DNA of 59,147 nucleotides. It comes from Streptomyces sp. ISL-94. Lineage in GTDB: Bacteria > Actinomycetota > Actinomycetes > Streptomycetales > Streptomycetaceae. This document shows, piece by piece, positions 51,551-59,147 of the stretch. Positions within the stretch are counted from its first letter, which is position 1. Each line of letters opens with the position of its first letter. The DNA is taken from positions 1-59,147 of the forward strand of contig NZ_JAGGOZ010000060.1 of assembly GCF_018614075.1 (NCBI RefSeq), written 5' to 3'. Below the pieces are notes generated by a model. The model searched no databases. It was not told where the DNA came from and saw only the letters and a program-made list of their open reading frames with translations. The position numbers were made by a program, and so were the translations under genes.

Positions 51551-52860
51551 GCCGCGTTCGCCGCCCTCTCCATCTCCAGTTCGACTACCGTGCCGCCGTC
51601 GGGCGCGGGCCGCAGCATCGCGGTCCCGCCGTTGCGCTGCATCCGGCCGATGATCGATTCCCGTACGCCCATGCGGTCGTCCGGTGCCGCGTCGATGTCG
51701 AAGCCCGGTCCCCGGTCCCGTACGGACACGAACACCGTCTGCCCTTCCACCTCCGCGTACACCTGCACGGGGCCGCCGTCGCCACCGTACTTGGCGGCGT
51801 TGACCATCGCCTCGCGCGCGGCCTGGACCTGGGCCGCCAGCCGCTCGTCGAGCGGGCAGTCGCCGACGAGAACGACCTCGATGGGGACGCCGTGGTGGTC
51901 CTCCACCTCGGCGGCGGTCTTCTTGACGGCCTCCGCGAGGGTGGCCGGCTCCTCGGCCTCGTCCTTGCCGGTGCCCTCGGGCCTGTACAGCCAGTTCCGC
52001 AGCTCCCGCTCCTGCGCCCGCGCGAGCCGGCGCACCTCTCCGACGTCCTCCGCGTTGCGCTGGATCAGGGTGAGGGTGTGCAGCACGGAGTCGTGCACGT
52101 GGGCGGCGACCTCGGCGCGCTCCTGGGCGCGGATGCGCATCAGGCGCTCCTCGGAGAGGTCCTGGGTCATGCGGATCAGCCAGGGTCCGGCGAGCAGTGC
52201 GACGCCGACGAGGACGGCGAGGGTGGCGGTCAGGACGTTGCCGAGCTGGGCGGCGGAGCCCCGTACGACGATGAAGACGGTGAGGCCGACGCAGACGAGG
52301 GCGACGCCCGCGAGGGCCCGGCCGACCTGGAGGAGGCGCCCGTGCCGTCCGACGGCCTCGTTCCAGTGGGCGCGGCGCGCGTTGTCGGCCTGCCGCCATA
52401 CGAGGACCACACCGGCCCCGACCAGCAGCGTGGGCCACACGTACCGGCCCGAGGCGCCGCCGACCTGGACCTTGGCGATGAAGATCCCGGCGCCGATGAA
52501 CAACGCGATCAGCGCGGTGATCTGCCCCCGGTCGGGTTTGCGCAGGCGGCGGCTGCCGTCGGCGAGGGACTCGAAGAAGGAGCGGTGCCCGGTGCGGCCG
52601 CCGACGCCCAGCGGTACGAAGACCCAGAACGCGGCGTAGAGCAGGATGCCGAGGCCGTCCCCCCACATGAACAGCATGAGGAAGGCGAGCCGGACCCAGA
52701 CCACGGGCAGCCCGAGGTGCCCGGCGAGACCGCGCGCGACACCGCCGAGCATCCGGCCGTCGGCGCTGCGGTAGAGCTTGCGCTGCGGCGCTTCTTCGGG
52801 ATCCGGCGCGAGAGGGGTGCGGGGGGCGGCTGCGGACGACGGCATGCCACTGATGGTCAC
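51547..52860 (-). CDS. PspC-domain sensor histidine kinase
   Basis: A 437-residue sensor kinase. The N-terminal PspC domain (about 25-90: RKLYRSADGRMLGGVARGLAGHLGLP) is followed by several membrane helices (about 110-235) and a HisKA_3-type kinase. H-box is HVHDSVLHTL, N-box REAMVNAAKYG and G-box DRGPGFDID. GTG 52860 is taken; ATG 52845 is an alternative. PspC-type kinases respond to envelope stress in actinobacteria. Divergent from a second PspC protein; response regulator overlap is 4 bp. Confidence 0.9.
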   Translation of the reverse strand: MTISGMPSSAAAPRTPLAPDPEEAPQRKLYRSADGRMLGGVARGLAGHLGLPVVWVRLAFLMLFMWGDGLGILLYAAFWVFVPLGVGGRTGHRSFFESLADGSRRLRKPDRGQITALIALFIGAGIFIAKVQVGGASGRYVWPTLLVGAGVVLVWRQADNARRAHWNEAVGRHGRLLQVGRALAGVALVCVGLTVFIVVRGSAAQLGNVLTATLAVLVGVALLAGPWLIRMTQDLSEERLMRIRAQERAEVAAHVHDSVLHTLTLIQRNAEDVGEVRRLARAQERELRNWLYRPEGTGKDEAEEPATLAEAVKKTAAEVEDHHGVPIEVVLVGDCPLDERLAAQVQAAREAMVNAAKYGGDGGPVQVYAEVEGQTVFVSVRDRGPGFDIDAAPDDRMGVRESIIGRMQRNGGTAMLRPAPDGGTVVELEMERAANAA

Positions 52861-52976
52861 ACGGGCGGGAGCAGCCGGGCATCAGGGCATCCCCCCAGTT
52901 CTGTCGGGGGGATATCAGGGTTGCGCCAGGGTCGGGCCCGGTGCCGCGGGCCCCGGCGGCCCGTCACCATGGACCC

Positions 52977-54281
52977 ATGACCGAAGTACACGACGCCCCG
53001 CCGGCGGACCCGGGGGCCCCGTCCCCGCCGGACGCCCGCCCTCCCCTGCGCCGCAGCAAGCGCGACAAGCTCCTCGCGGGCGTGTGCGGGGGCCTGGGCC
53101 GGTACTTCGATCTGGACCCGGTGGTCTTCCGGATCGTCCTCGGCGTCCTCGCGGTCACCGGCGGCGTCGGCTTGATCTTCTACGGCTTCGCGTGGCTGCT
53201 GCTCCCCGTGGAGGGGGAGGACGACAGCGAGGCGAAGAAGATGCTGACCGGCCGTGTCGAGGGCGCCACCCTCGCGGCGGTGTTCGCCGCCCTGGTGGGC
53301 TGCGCGCTGTTCCTGTCGATGCTGGACAACGGCGGCCTCGCGGTCTTCTCGGTCCTGGTCATCCTGGCGCTGGGCGGGGCCTCGTACTGGTCGCAGCGGC
53401 GGCGGCACACCCACTCGCCCGAGGCGCAGACCCCGGCCGCGCACTCCCCCGCCCCGCCGGAGACGAAGGCTCCGCCGGCCCCCGGCGGCCCGTCCTGGTG
53501 GCGGGACCCGCTGGTCAAGGACGGCACCACCGGCCCGGTCGGCGCCACGGGCTACCTGTGGGGCCCGGACGACGGGCCCCTCGACGACGCCGAGGCGGTA
53601 CCGGCTCCGGCCCCGGCCGTGCGCAGGCCCGCCGCCCCGGCCCGCCCGCGCGGCGGCATCGGCGGCCGGGTCTTCGTCCTGGCCCTGCTCGCCGGGATCG
53701 GCGCGACCGGCGCGACCTGGCAGGGCCACCCGATGGGCACGGCCCTGCAGACCGGTCTGGCCGCCACGCTGGCCGTCTTCGGACTGGGCCTCGTGGTCAG
53801 CTCCCTGCTGGGGCGCACCGGATTCGGCACGATCCTGCTGTCCCTGCTCACGGCGGGCCTGCTCGCCGGGGCGGCCGTCATGCCCCGCGAGATCGGCACC
53901 GACTGGCGGGAGGTCGCCTGGCGTCCGGCCGCGGTGGCCGACGTACGGCCCGTCTACGAGGCGGGCACCGGGCTCGCCACCCTGGACCTGAGCGGCCTCG
54001 ACGTGCCGAAGGGGACCACCGTCCCCGTCCGCGCCTCCATCGACGCGGGCCGGCTCAAGGTGATCCTGCCCCGGGAGGTCACCGCCGAGGCCGACCTCAC
54101 CATCCGCCGGCTGGGCGACGTACAGCTGCCCGGGGACCGGTCGGACCGGATCGAGCACCTCGGCGGGCAAAACCAGCGGGCGACGCTGTCGCCGGCCGCC
54201 GGCACCGAGGCCGGCGGAACGATCGAGCTGCACCTCAGCGCGGGTGTGGGACAGGTGGAGGTGGCCCGTGCGGCGTCATGA
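52977..54281 (+). CDS. PspC and LiaF-like membrane protein
   Basis: A 434-residue protein. A Pro-rich start, then a PspC domain (RSKRDKLLAGVCGGLGRYFDLDP at about 25-48), several membrane helices, a Pro-rich linker, more membrane helices, and a C-terminal beta-rich domain as in LiaF/DUF2154 (LDLSGLDVPKGTTVPVRASI). It has no ribosome binding site, so it may be translated from a leaderless mRNA. It faces the PspC sensor kinase, and with it forms a probable LiaFSR-like envelope stress group. Confidence 0.88.
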   Translation: MTEVHDAPPADPGAPSPPDARPPLRRSKRDKLLAGVCGGLGRYFDLDPVVFRIVLGVLAVTGGVGLIFYGFAWLLLPVEGEDDSEAKKMLTGRVEGATLAAVFAALVGCALFLSMLDNGGLAVFSVLVILALGGASYWSQRRRHTHSPEAQTPAAHSPAPPETKAPPAPGGPSWWRDPLVKDGTTGPVGATGYLWGPDDGPLDDAEAVPAPAPAVRRPAAPARPRGGIGGRVFVLALLAGIGATGATWQGHPMGTALQTGLAATLAVFGLGLVVSSLLGRTGFGTILLSLLTAGLLAGAAVMPREIGTDWREVAWRPAAVADVRPVYEAGTGLATLDLSGLDVPKGTTVPVRASIDAGRLKVILPREVTAEADLTIRRLGDVQLPGDRSDRIEHLGGQNQRATLSPAAGTEAGGTIELHLSAGVGQVEVARAAS

Positions 54282-54492
54282 GTTCCAGCCGGGACGGCTG
54301 ATCGCGGGCCTGGCCCTGCTGACGGCGGGCGTGCTCTACCTGCTCGACAGCACCGGCGCGGCGGACGTGCCCTGGTTCCTCGTCATCCCGATCACGATGG
54401 GCGGGCTCTCGCTCGCCGCGCTCGCCGGGATGACCACCTACGCCGTCCGGCGGGACCGGCGCGACCGGATCAGCGAGTCCAGGGACGGGTAG
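54268..54492 (+). CDS. Small two-helix membrane protein
   Basis: A 74-residue protein with two membrane helices (GLIAGLALLTAGVLYLL-like at about 10-27 and 34-55) and a basic end. GTG 54268 overlaps the preceding gene by 14 bp and has GGAGG 6-10 bases before it, so it is translated with the PspC/LiaF-like gene. The 3' end overlaps the convergent DoxX gene by 55 bp. Confidence 0.78.
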   Translation: MRRHEFQPGRLIAGLALLTAGVLYLLDSTGAADVPWFLVIPITMGGLSLAALAGMTTYAVRRDRRDRISESRDG

Positions 54493-54950
54493 GAGGCCCC
54501 GGCGAGGATCAGCGGGGTCCAGGCCACCAGGTAGATCAGGTCGTTGCCGTAGTAGTACGGGGTCACCGCCCACGACACGGTGAGCCACAGGCTGAGCGAG
54601 ATCAGCGCTCCGCCGACGGCCGCTACTCGGGTCAGCAGACCGGCCAGCACGGCCAGGCCGACCAGGATCTCACCGATCGCCAGGCACACGGCGAAGCCGA
54701 CCGGGGCCTTGAGCGCCAGGTCCACCAGGGCCGGGACCGCGGAGGTGTCGCGCACCCCGCGCATCAGGTCGCCGATGGAGCCTTCGCCGCCGGCGGAGAG
54801 GAAAGCGGAGTCGGTCAGCTTGTCGAGGCCCGCGTACAAGAAGGTCACGCCGAGGAAGATCCTCAGCGGCAGCAGCGCATAGCGGACCGCCTGCTCCTTG
54901 ATCGGGGAGTCGCTCAGCCGGGGGGCATCAGAAACGTCGGTTCGGGTCAC
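54438..54950 (-). CDS. DoxX family membrane protein
   Basis: A 170-residue protein with four membrane segments. FLGVTFLYAGLDKLTD at about 33-50 is the DoxX signature, and IGEILVGLAVLAGLLTR matches as well. DoxX-type proteins are linked with thiol and oxidative stress in actinobacteria. GTG 54950 is used. Its 3' end overlaps the convergent small membrane-protein gene, so each transcript carries antisense to the other. Confidence 0.86.
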   Translation of the reverse strand: MTRTDVSDAPRLSDSPIKEQAVRYALLPLRIFLGVTFLYAGLDKLTDSAFLSAGGEGSIGDLMRGVRDTSAVPALVDLALKAPVGFAVCLAIGEILVGLAVLAGLLTRVAAVGGALISLSLWLTVSWAVTPYYYGNDLIYLVAWTPLILAGASYPSLDSLIRSRRSRRTA

Positions 54951-54968
54951 GCGTCATGTGTACCCCCG

Positions 54969-56225
54969 TCACTCGGCCACGTCGATGCTGCAGCGGTTGG
55001 ATTCCACTCCTGCGGCGGTCACCACCTGGATCTCGATGCGGCCCGGTTCCACTTCCGCCGGGACCGGCACCGTCAGCACGGTGTCCGAGGGGTTGGTGAA
55101 CCCGCCCGCCACCGGGACGAGCGGCACGTGCACGTGCACCGCCCCGATCCGCACCACCAGCCGCGCCAGCATCTCCGGCGTCTGCGCCCCGGGCGGCACG
55201 AAGCCCACTCCCCGGATCTCGATGTCGTCCCCGGGGCGGACGGCCGCGTCCAGATCCCCGGGCTCCCGTCTGCGCACCACCGACAGCACCAGCGGGCGGG
55301 TGCCCTCGGCGTACTTGGCGGCCAGGTAGACAACGGCCGACAGTGCCACCAGCAGCGCCAGCGCCCACGGCAGCTGCGGGAGCCGCTCCGGGAAGCGGGC
55401 CAGCGACACCGCCGCGTAGGCCAGCACCACCGTCGAGACCAGCACGTACTGGGCGTCCGGGAAACTCCCGCGCCCCGCGTCGTCCGTGAGCAGGTCCACC
55501 CCGCGCGGCCGGTCCGCCGGCAGCTTCTGCAGCCGCTGGCCCATGATCCGTACGGAGACCACCCGGCGCACCAGCACGGCCACCACCGAGGTCAGGGCGA
55601 CCACCGCCAGCAGCGGCAGCGCCCGGTCCAGGGCGAACCCCGCGTACAGCAGCTGCCGCTCCGGCCCGGGCGCCGAGGCCGCCAGCCGCAGCGCGGGCAG
55701 CAGCGCGGCGAACGCCGTCAGCACCACCCAGGCGCTCGGCACGGCCTTCGAGGTGGACAGCCGGTTGTCCTCGCCGACCAGCGGGGCCAGCAGCCCGCCG
55801 CGCACCGACTGGGCGCGGGCGGCGACGGTGAGCAGCCCGGCCAGCACCAGGGCCGCCAGCAGCCCGGCGGTGCGGGCCGTGGACCAGCCGGTGCCGAGCG
55901 CGGTGCCGACCTGGACGAGCAGCAGCACGCCGGCGGCGATCCACACGGCGAGGACGGCCCGCCGGGAGAACAGGTACAGCCAGGAGTTCCCGGCCTCCCG
56001 GCCCCGGTCGGCGACGGAGCGGGCCGACAGGGTCAGTTCGTCGGAGACCCACTGGCGGGACGCCCCCAGCGAGTGGGCCACGGCGGCCGGCACGCCCTGC
56101 CCGGAGGCGAACTCGTCGCGCTTCTCCAGGAACGCGGCGACGGCGCGGCGGTGCCCTTCGCGCACACAGTCCTCGCAGGTACAGGCGGCGGTATGGGGAC
56201 TTCGGGAGATCTCTTGGACAGCCAC
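54969..56225 (-). CDS. Large membrane protein with C-terminal beta-rich domain
   Basis: A 418-residue protein. A short start contains HTAACTCEDC and GHRRAVAAFLEKRDEFA, then six to eight membrane helices (about 85-330), and at the end a beta-rich domain (VRPGDDIEIRGVGFVPPG, then VHVHVPLVPV) that resembles an IPT/TIG-like fold. GTG 56225 follows AGAGGCGG. DoxX lies 18 bp downstream on the same strand, so the two may form an operon. Function unknown. Confidence 0.78.
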   Translation of the reverse strand: MAVQEISRSPHTAACTCEDCVREGHRRAVAAFLEKRDEFASGQGVPAAVAHSLGASRQWVSDELTLSARSVADRGREAGNSWLYLFSRRAVLAVWIAAGVLLLVQVGTALGTGWSTARTAGLLAALVLAGLLTVAARAQSVRGGLLAPLVGEDNRLSTSKAVPSAWVVLTAFAALLPALRLAASAPGPERQLLYAGFALDRALPLLAVVALTSVVAVLVRRVVSVRIMGQRLQKLPADRPRGVDLLTDDAGRGSFPDAQYVLVSTVVLAYAAVSLARFPERLPQLPWALALLVALSAVVYLAAKYAEGTRPLVLSVVRRREPGDLDAAVRPGDDIEIRGVGFVPPGAQTPEMLARLVVRIGAVHVHVPLVPVAGGFTNPSDTVLTVPVPAEVEPGRIEIQVVTAAGVESNRCSIDVAE

Positions 56226-56250
56226 GCGCGTGCCGCCTCTCTGAACTACG

Positions 56251-56302
56251 GTGCAATGCCAGCGAATTGTGCACCACTGCGGCAGTGTTCCGGATTGCGC
56301 AC
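56251..56302. promoter_or_regulatory. Repeated GTGCAAT/ATTGNGCAC motifs in the promoter of the large membrane protein
   Basis: GTGCAAT (56251-56257) is followed by ATTGTGCAC (56266-56274) and ATTGCGCAC (56294-56302), the last two 28 bp apart. A small CACTG-CGG-CAGTG hairpin lies between. These might be binding sites for a regulator that controls the leftward gene. Confidence 0.35.
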
Positions 56303-56327
56303 GATGTCAGAGCAGGTGATTAACCGT

Positions 56328-57107
56328 TCATGATGTTGACGCCACCGGCGTGTCACCGCTTTGGCGCAGCGGTTGGTAGCTCACCCAGGCGGCCAGATCG
56401 GACCCGAACCGCTCGCGGGTCGCGACCGCGCTGCGGTGGTCGATGGGCACCGGCTTCCCGGCCGCCCGCGCGATCAGCTGCACCTGGGCCGCCCGCTCCG
56501 CCTCGACGAACCACCAGACCGCGGCGTCCACCGAGTCCCCGACCGTCAGCAGCCCGCGGTTGCGCAGGATCAGCGCCTTGTACGGGCCCAGCGCGCGGGC
56601 GATCCGCCCCGGGTCCCCCTCCCCGCCCCCGGTGAACTCGTCCAGGAGCGCGTGGTCCTCGTAGAAGGCGCAGGCCTCCTGGGTGATCGGGGCCAGCAGC
56701 TCGCCGAGGCACGCGAGGGCGCGGCCGTACGGGCCCTGCGCGCGGACCACGGCCACCACCTCGGGGCGCGCCCGGTGGACCGCCGCGTGCACGGCGAAGG
56801 CGAGCTCGTTGACCCTGCGCTCCCCGCGGACCACCCGCCCGTCCCCGTCGACCAGCAGCAGGTCCCCGGGGCCCAGACCGCCGAAGGCCCGCCCGAAGGG
56901 GTTCACCCAGTAGCAGTCCTCGAACCCGGGATCCCGCGCGGTGACCTGGCCTCCCACCCCTTCTCCGTAGCCCAGCCGCCCCAGCAGCCGCAGCGCCTCG
57001 GCGAGCCGCGCCTTGAGGTGCTCGCGCGCCGCTTCGACGGTGCCGTGCGCGGGCGGCATCTCGAAGCCGAGCCGCTCCACGGGGACGGGTACGGGCTGAT
57101 CCGGCAT
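56328..57107 (-). CDS. Class II aldolase/adducin homologue lacking metal ligands
   Basis: A 259-residue class II aldolase/adducin fold. The N-terminal LGYGEGVGGQVTARDP replaces the usual GH-x-S/T-x-RDP, having Q for H. The H-x-H zinc site is R122-A-Q124 (VVRAQGPYG), and the third His is R184 (RNRGLLTVG). E101 is kept. Four histidines that normally bind metal or support catalysis are thus absent, and the enzyme is probably not an aldolase. It may serve in another role, like the adducins. Next to guaA, same strand. Confidence 0.83.
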   Translation of the reverse strand: MPDQPVPVPVERLGFEMPPAHGTVEAAREHLKARLAEALRLLGRLGYGEGVGGQVTARDPGFEDCYWVNPFGRAFGGLGPGDLLLVDGDGRVVRGERRVNELAFAVHAAVHRARPEVVAVVRAQGPYGRALACLGELLAPITQEACAFYEDHALLDEFTGGGEGDPGRIARALGPYKALILRNRGLLTVGDSVDAAVWWFVEAERAAQVQLIARAAGKPVPIDHRSAVATRERFGSDLAAWVSYQPLRQSGDTPVASTS

Positions 57108-57170
57108 GGGCCCTCCTTCGGTTCGCGGCGCAAGGTACCGGCGCGGCCGTCAAGTGGCCAGAGAAACGGC

Positions 57171-57204
57171 GAAGCCGCCGCTCCGGGCGGGGAGCGGCGG
57201 CTTC
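57171..57204 (-). terminator. guaA terminator hairpin
   Basis: GAAGCCGCCGCTCC (57171-57184) and GGAGCGGCGGCTTC (57191-57204) form a perfect 14-bp stem with a 6-base loop, 19 bp beyond the guaA stop. On the minus strand it is followed after a few bases by TTTCTCT. Confidence 0.85.
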
Positions 57205-57222
57205 GTCGTGTACCGGTGGGGA

Positions 57223-58821
57223 CTACTCCCACTCGATGGTGCCCGGGGGCTTGCTCGTGCAGTCCAGGACCACGCGGTTCACGTCCGGCACCTCGTTGGT
57301 GATGCGGGTGGAGATCCGCGCGAGCACCTCGTACGGCATGCGCGTCCAGTCCGCGGTCATCGCGTCCTCGGAGGAGACGGGGCGCAGCACGATCGGGTGG
57401 CCGTAGGTGCGGCCGTCGCCCTGGACGCCGACGCTGCGGACGTCCGCGAGCAGGACGACCGGGCACTGCCAGATCTCCCGGTCCAGGCCGGCCGCGGTGA
57501 GCTCGTGGCGCGCGATGGCGTCGGCCTCGCGCAGCAGGTCCAGGCGCTCCTTGGTGACCTCGCCGACGATGCGGATGCCGAGGCCGGGGCCGGGGAAGGG
57601 CTGGCGCTGGACGATCTCGTCGGGCAGGCCGAGCTCCTGGCCGACCATCCGGACCTCGTCCTTGAACAGCTGGCGCAGCGGCTCGATCAGCTCGAACTCG
57701 ATGTCCTCGGGGAGGCCGCCCACGTTGTGGTGGGACTTGATGTTGGCGGTGCCGGTGCCGCCGCCGGACTCGACGACGTCCGGGTACAGGGTGCCCTGCA
57801 CCAGGAAGGCCACGTCCGGGCCGCCCTCGGCCTCGGCGATGATCTCGGCCTGGGCCTGCTCGAAGACGCGGATGAACTCACGGCCGATGATCTTGCGCTT
57901 GGTCTCCGGGTCGGAGACCCCGGCCAGCGCGTTCAGGAAGCGCTCCTGGGCGTCGACGACCTTCAGCTGCACGCCGGTGGCGGCCACGAAGTCCTTCTCG
58001 ACCTGCTCGGTCTCGCCCTTGCGCATCAGGCCGTGGTCGACGTAGACGCAGGTCAGCTGCGAGCCGATGGCCTTCTGGACGAGGGCCGCGGCGACCGCGG
58101 AGTCCACGCCGCCGGAGAGGCCGCAGATGGCGCGCTTGTCGCCGACCTGCTCGCGGATGGCCGCGATCTGCTCCTCGACGATGTTGCCGGTGGTCCAGGT
58201 GGGGGCCAGGCCGGCGCCGCGGTAGAGGAAGTGCTCCATGATCTGCTGGCCGTGCGTGGAGTGCATGACCTCGGGGTGGTACTGCACGCCGTACAGCTTC
58301 TTCGCGTCGTTCTCGAAGGCCGCGACCGGGACGACGTTCGTCGACGCGGTGACGGCGAAGCCCTCGGGGGCGGCCGAGCAGGCGTCGCCGTGGGACATCC
58401 ACACCGACTGGTGCTCGGGGGTGCCCTCGAAGAGGGTGGAGCCGGCCTTGGAGACGGCGAGCGGGGTGCGGCCGTACTCGCGGGCGCCGGTGTTGTCGAC
58501 CTGGCCGCCGAGGGTGGTCGCCATCAGCTGGAAGCCGTAGCACATGCCGAAGACGGGTACGCCGGCCTCGAAGAGGGTGCGGGCGTCGTCCAGGCGCGGG
58601 GCGCCTTCCTCGTACACGGAGGAGGGACCGCCGGAGAGGATGATCGCCTTGGGGTCCTTGGCCAGCATCTCGGCCACCGGCATCGTGCTGGGGACGATCT
58701 CGCTGTAGACCCGTGCCTCGCGGACTCGGCGGGCGATGAGCTGGGCGTACTGGGCGCCGAAGTCGACGACGAGAACCGTGTCCGGGGCGCTGTCGTGGGC
58801 GGCGGAGGGTGCTTCTGGCAC
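57223..58821 (-). CDS. guaA: GMP synthase (glutamine-hydrolysing)
   Basis: A 532-residue two-domain enzyme that aminates XMP to GMP. Glutamine amidotransferase domain about 15-210 with C94 (GMCYGFQ) and catalytic His in YHPEVMHS; ATP pyrophosphatase domain with the P-loop LSGGVDSAVAAAL and a C-terminal dimerisation domain ending TSKPPGTIEWE. GTG 58821 is used because GGAAGG precedes it and upstream sequence is not conserved. It completes purine synthesis along with purN and purH. Terminator follows. Confidence 0.96.
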   Translation of the reverse strand: MPEAPSAAHDSAPDTVLVVDFGAQYAQLIARRVREARVYSEIVPSTMPVAEMLAKDPKAIILSGGPSSVYEEGAPRLDDARTLFEAGVPVFGMCYGFQLMATTLGGQVDNTGAREYGRTPLAVSKAGSTLFEGTPEHQSVWMSHGDACSAAPEGFAVTASTNVVPVAAFENDAKKLYGVQYHPEVMHSTHGQQIMEHFLYRGAGLAPTWTTGNIVEEQIAAIREQVGDKRAICGLSGGVDSAVAAALVQKAIGSQLTCVYVDHGLMRKGETEQVEKDFVAATGVQLKVVDAQERFLNALAGVSDPETKRKIIGREFIRVFEQAQAEIIAEAEGGPDVAFLVQGTLYPDVVESGGGTGTANIKSHHNVGGLPEDIEFELIEPLRQLFKDEVRMVGQELGLPDEIVQRQPFPGPGLGIRIVGEVTKERLDLLREADAIARHELTAAGLDREIWQCPVVLLADVRSVGVQGDGRTYGHPIVLRPVSSEDAMTADWTRMPYEVLARISTRITNEVPDVNRVVLDCTSKPPGTIEWE

Positions 58822-58908
58822 GGGACGGCCTTCCGGCGGAAGAGGTGGCTGTTTTGTCGATTCTAACGGGGGACCCACACCGGTCTTCGTCTCACCATCC
58901 GAACCCGC

Positions 58909-58937
58909 TTGGCCCGGAGGGGGACGGAAGGTAATAA
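58909..58937 (+). promoter_or_regulatory. Promoter at the right end
   Basis: TTGGCC (58909-58914) and TAATAA (58932-58937) lie 17 bp apart, in an AT-rich patch that stands out here. Predicted transcription starts near 58944, next to ATG 58946. Confidence 0.65.
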
Positions 58938-58945
58938 TTCTCTTC

Positions 58946-59014
58946 ATGCGCAAGCAGCTGAGCTTCCTCTTTACCTATGGCACCGGCCGGTCCGGTCGCC
59001 ATGGGTCATCGTGA
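58946..59014 (+). CDS. 22-residue leaderless ORF, possible leader peptide
   Basis: ATG 58946 opens a 22-codon frame with product MRKQLSFLFTYGTGRSGRHG and two further Ser residues. It starts within 2 bases of the predicted transcription start, so if translated it would be leaderless. A very strong hairpin (59041-59074) follows 26 bases after its stop, and another gene begins at 59137. This suggests a leader peptide or a small RNA. It is not conserved as far as I know, hence low confidence. Confidence 0.4.
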   Translation: MRKQLSFLFTYGTGRSGRHGSS

Positions 59015-59040
59015 TGCTCGCTTGAGCCGCTGACTTCCCA

Positions 59041-59074
59041 GAGCGCCCCGGTCCGACAGGACCGGGGCGCTCTT
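59041..59074 (+). terminator. Hairpin between leader ORF and next gene
   Basis: A perfect 15-bp stem (AGAGCGCCCCGGTCC and its complement) with a GACA loop, followed by TGCGTTTCC. It should be a terminator or attenuator between the 22-codon ORF and the gene at 59137. Confidence 0.8.
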
Positions 59075-59136
59075 GCGTTTCCGCTCCTGCCGGCACAGAC
59101 CGCACCACCCAGCCACTGAGCCACAGGAGAATCTCA

Positions 59137-59147
59137 ATGATCGTGTC
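59137..59147 (+). CDS. Start of a gene cut by the window end
   Basis: ATG 59137 follows a good AGGAGA ribosome binding site at an ideal distance, and three codons (MIV) plus part of a fourth are visible. No function can be given. Confidence 0.55.

Overview
The window is chromosomal DNA from a Streptomyces species or a very close actinomycete. It is very GC-rich, uses many GTG starts, and keeps primary-metabolism genes in an order I recognise from the Streptomyces core: trpS, glyA, mdh, folD, purH/purN, sucC/sucD, an icmB-like mutase subunit, pcrA and guaA. I saw no rRNA, tRNA, CRISPR array, prophage or transposase. It reads as core chromosome carrying small accessory clusters.

Layout. 0-5 kb: a TetR-controlled membrane-protein/DCC-thiol-oxidoreductase operon with two matching operators, then a metallophosphoesterase pair and a D-Ala-D-Ala carboxypeptidase. 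5-10 kb: YihY membrane protein, 2'-5' RNA ligase, trpS and glyA, all leftward. 10-20 kb: rocD, a YgiB/YgiC-like lipoprotein and ATP-grasp pair, a DMT-type membrane protein, a MocR regulator divergent from an AhpD-like protein, and a three-gene leftward operon of unknown function (16.7-19.7 kb). In that operon two adjacent proteins share a short G/N/S-rich motif. 20-33 kb: mdh, DUF3017, folD, purH-purN, a DUF6350 membrane protein, a very unusual XRE/sigma-like/transmembrane protein, and sucC-sucD. 33-42 kb: a five-gene cluster of a VWA protein, DUF5682, a MoxR AAA+ ATPase, a SWIM zinc-finger protein and DUF5691. 42-59 kb: icmB-like gene, lipase, M23 and NlpC/P60 cell-wall hydrolases around pcrA, a membrane esterase, a PspC-domain two-component system facing a PspC/LiaF-like gene, DoxX, a large membrane protein, a class II aldolase homologue lacking its metal ligands, and guaA. 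The window ends with a promoter, a 22-codon leaderless ORF, a strong hairpin and the first codons of another gene.

How the genes work together. Several genes serve central metabolism: TCA cycle (mdh, sucCD), purine and GMP synthesis (purN, purH, guaA) and one-carbon metabolism (glyA, folD). Others serve the envelope: the carboxypeptidase, M23 and NlpC hydrolases, YihY, the esterase and the PspC/Lia-like signalling group. The 33-42 kb cluster looks like one functional unit, because two genes overlap by ATGA and the cluster is divergent around a perfect inverted repeat. Its biochemical role is not known to me.

Structure beyond genes. A GC-rich hairpin repeat occurs at five intergenic sites, each just 3' of at least one gene. 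A different Streptomyces-type repeat of 36 bp lies in frame inside pcrA. Tandem repeats occur in the pcrA upstream region, the VWA gene and the XRE/sigma-like gene. Perfect hairpins separate most convergent gene pairs.
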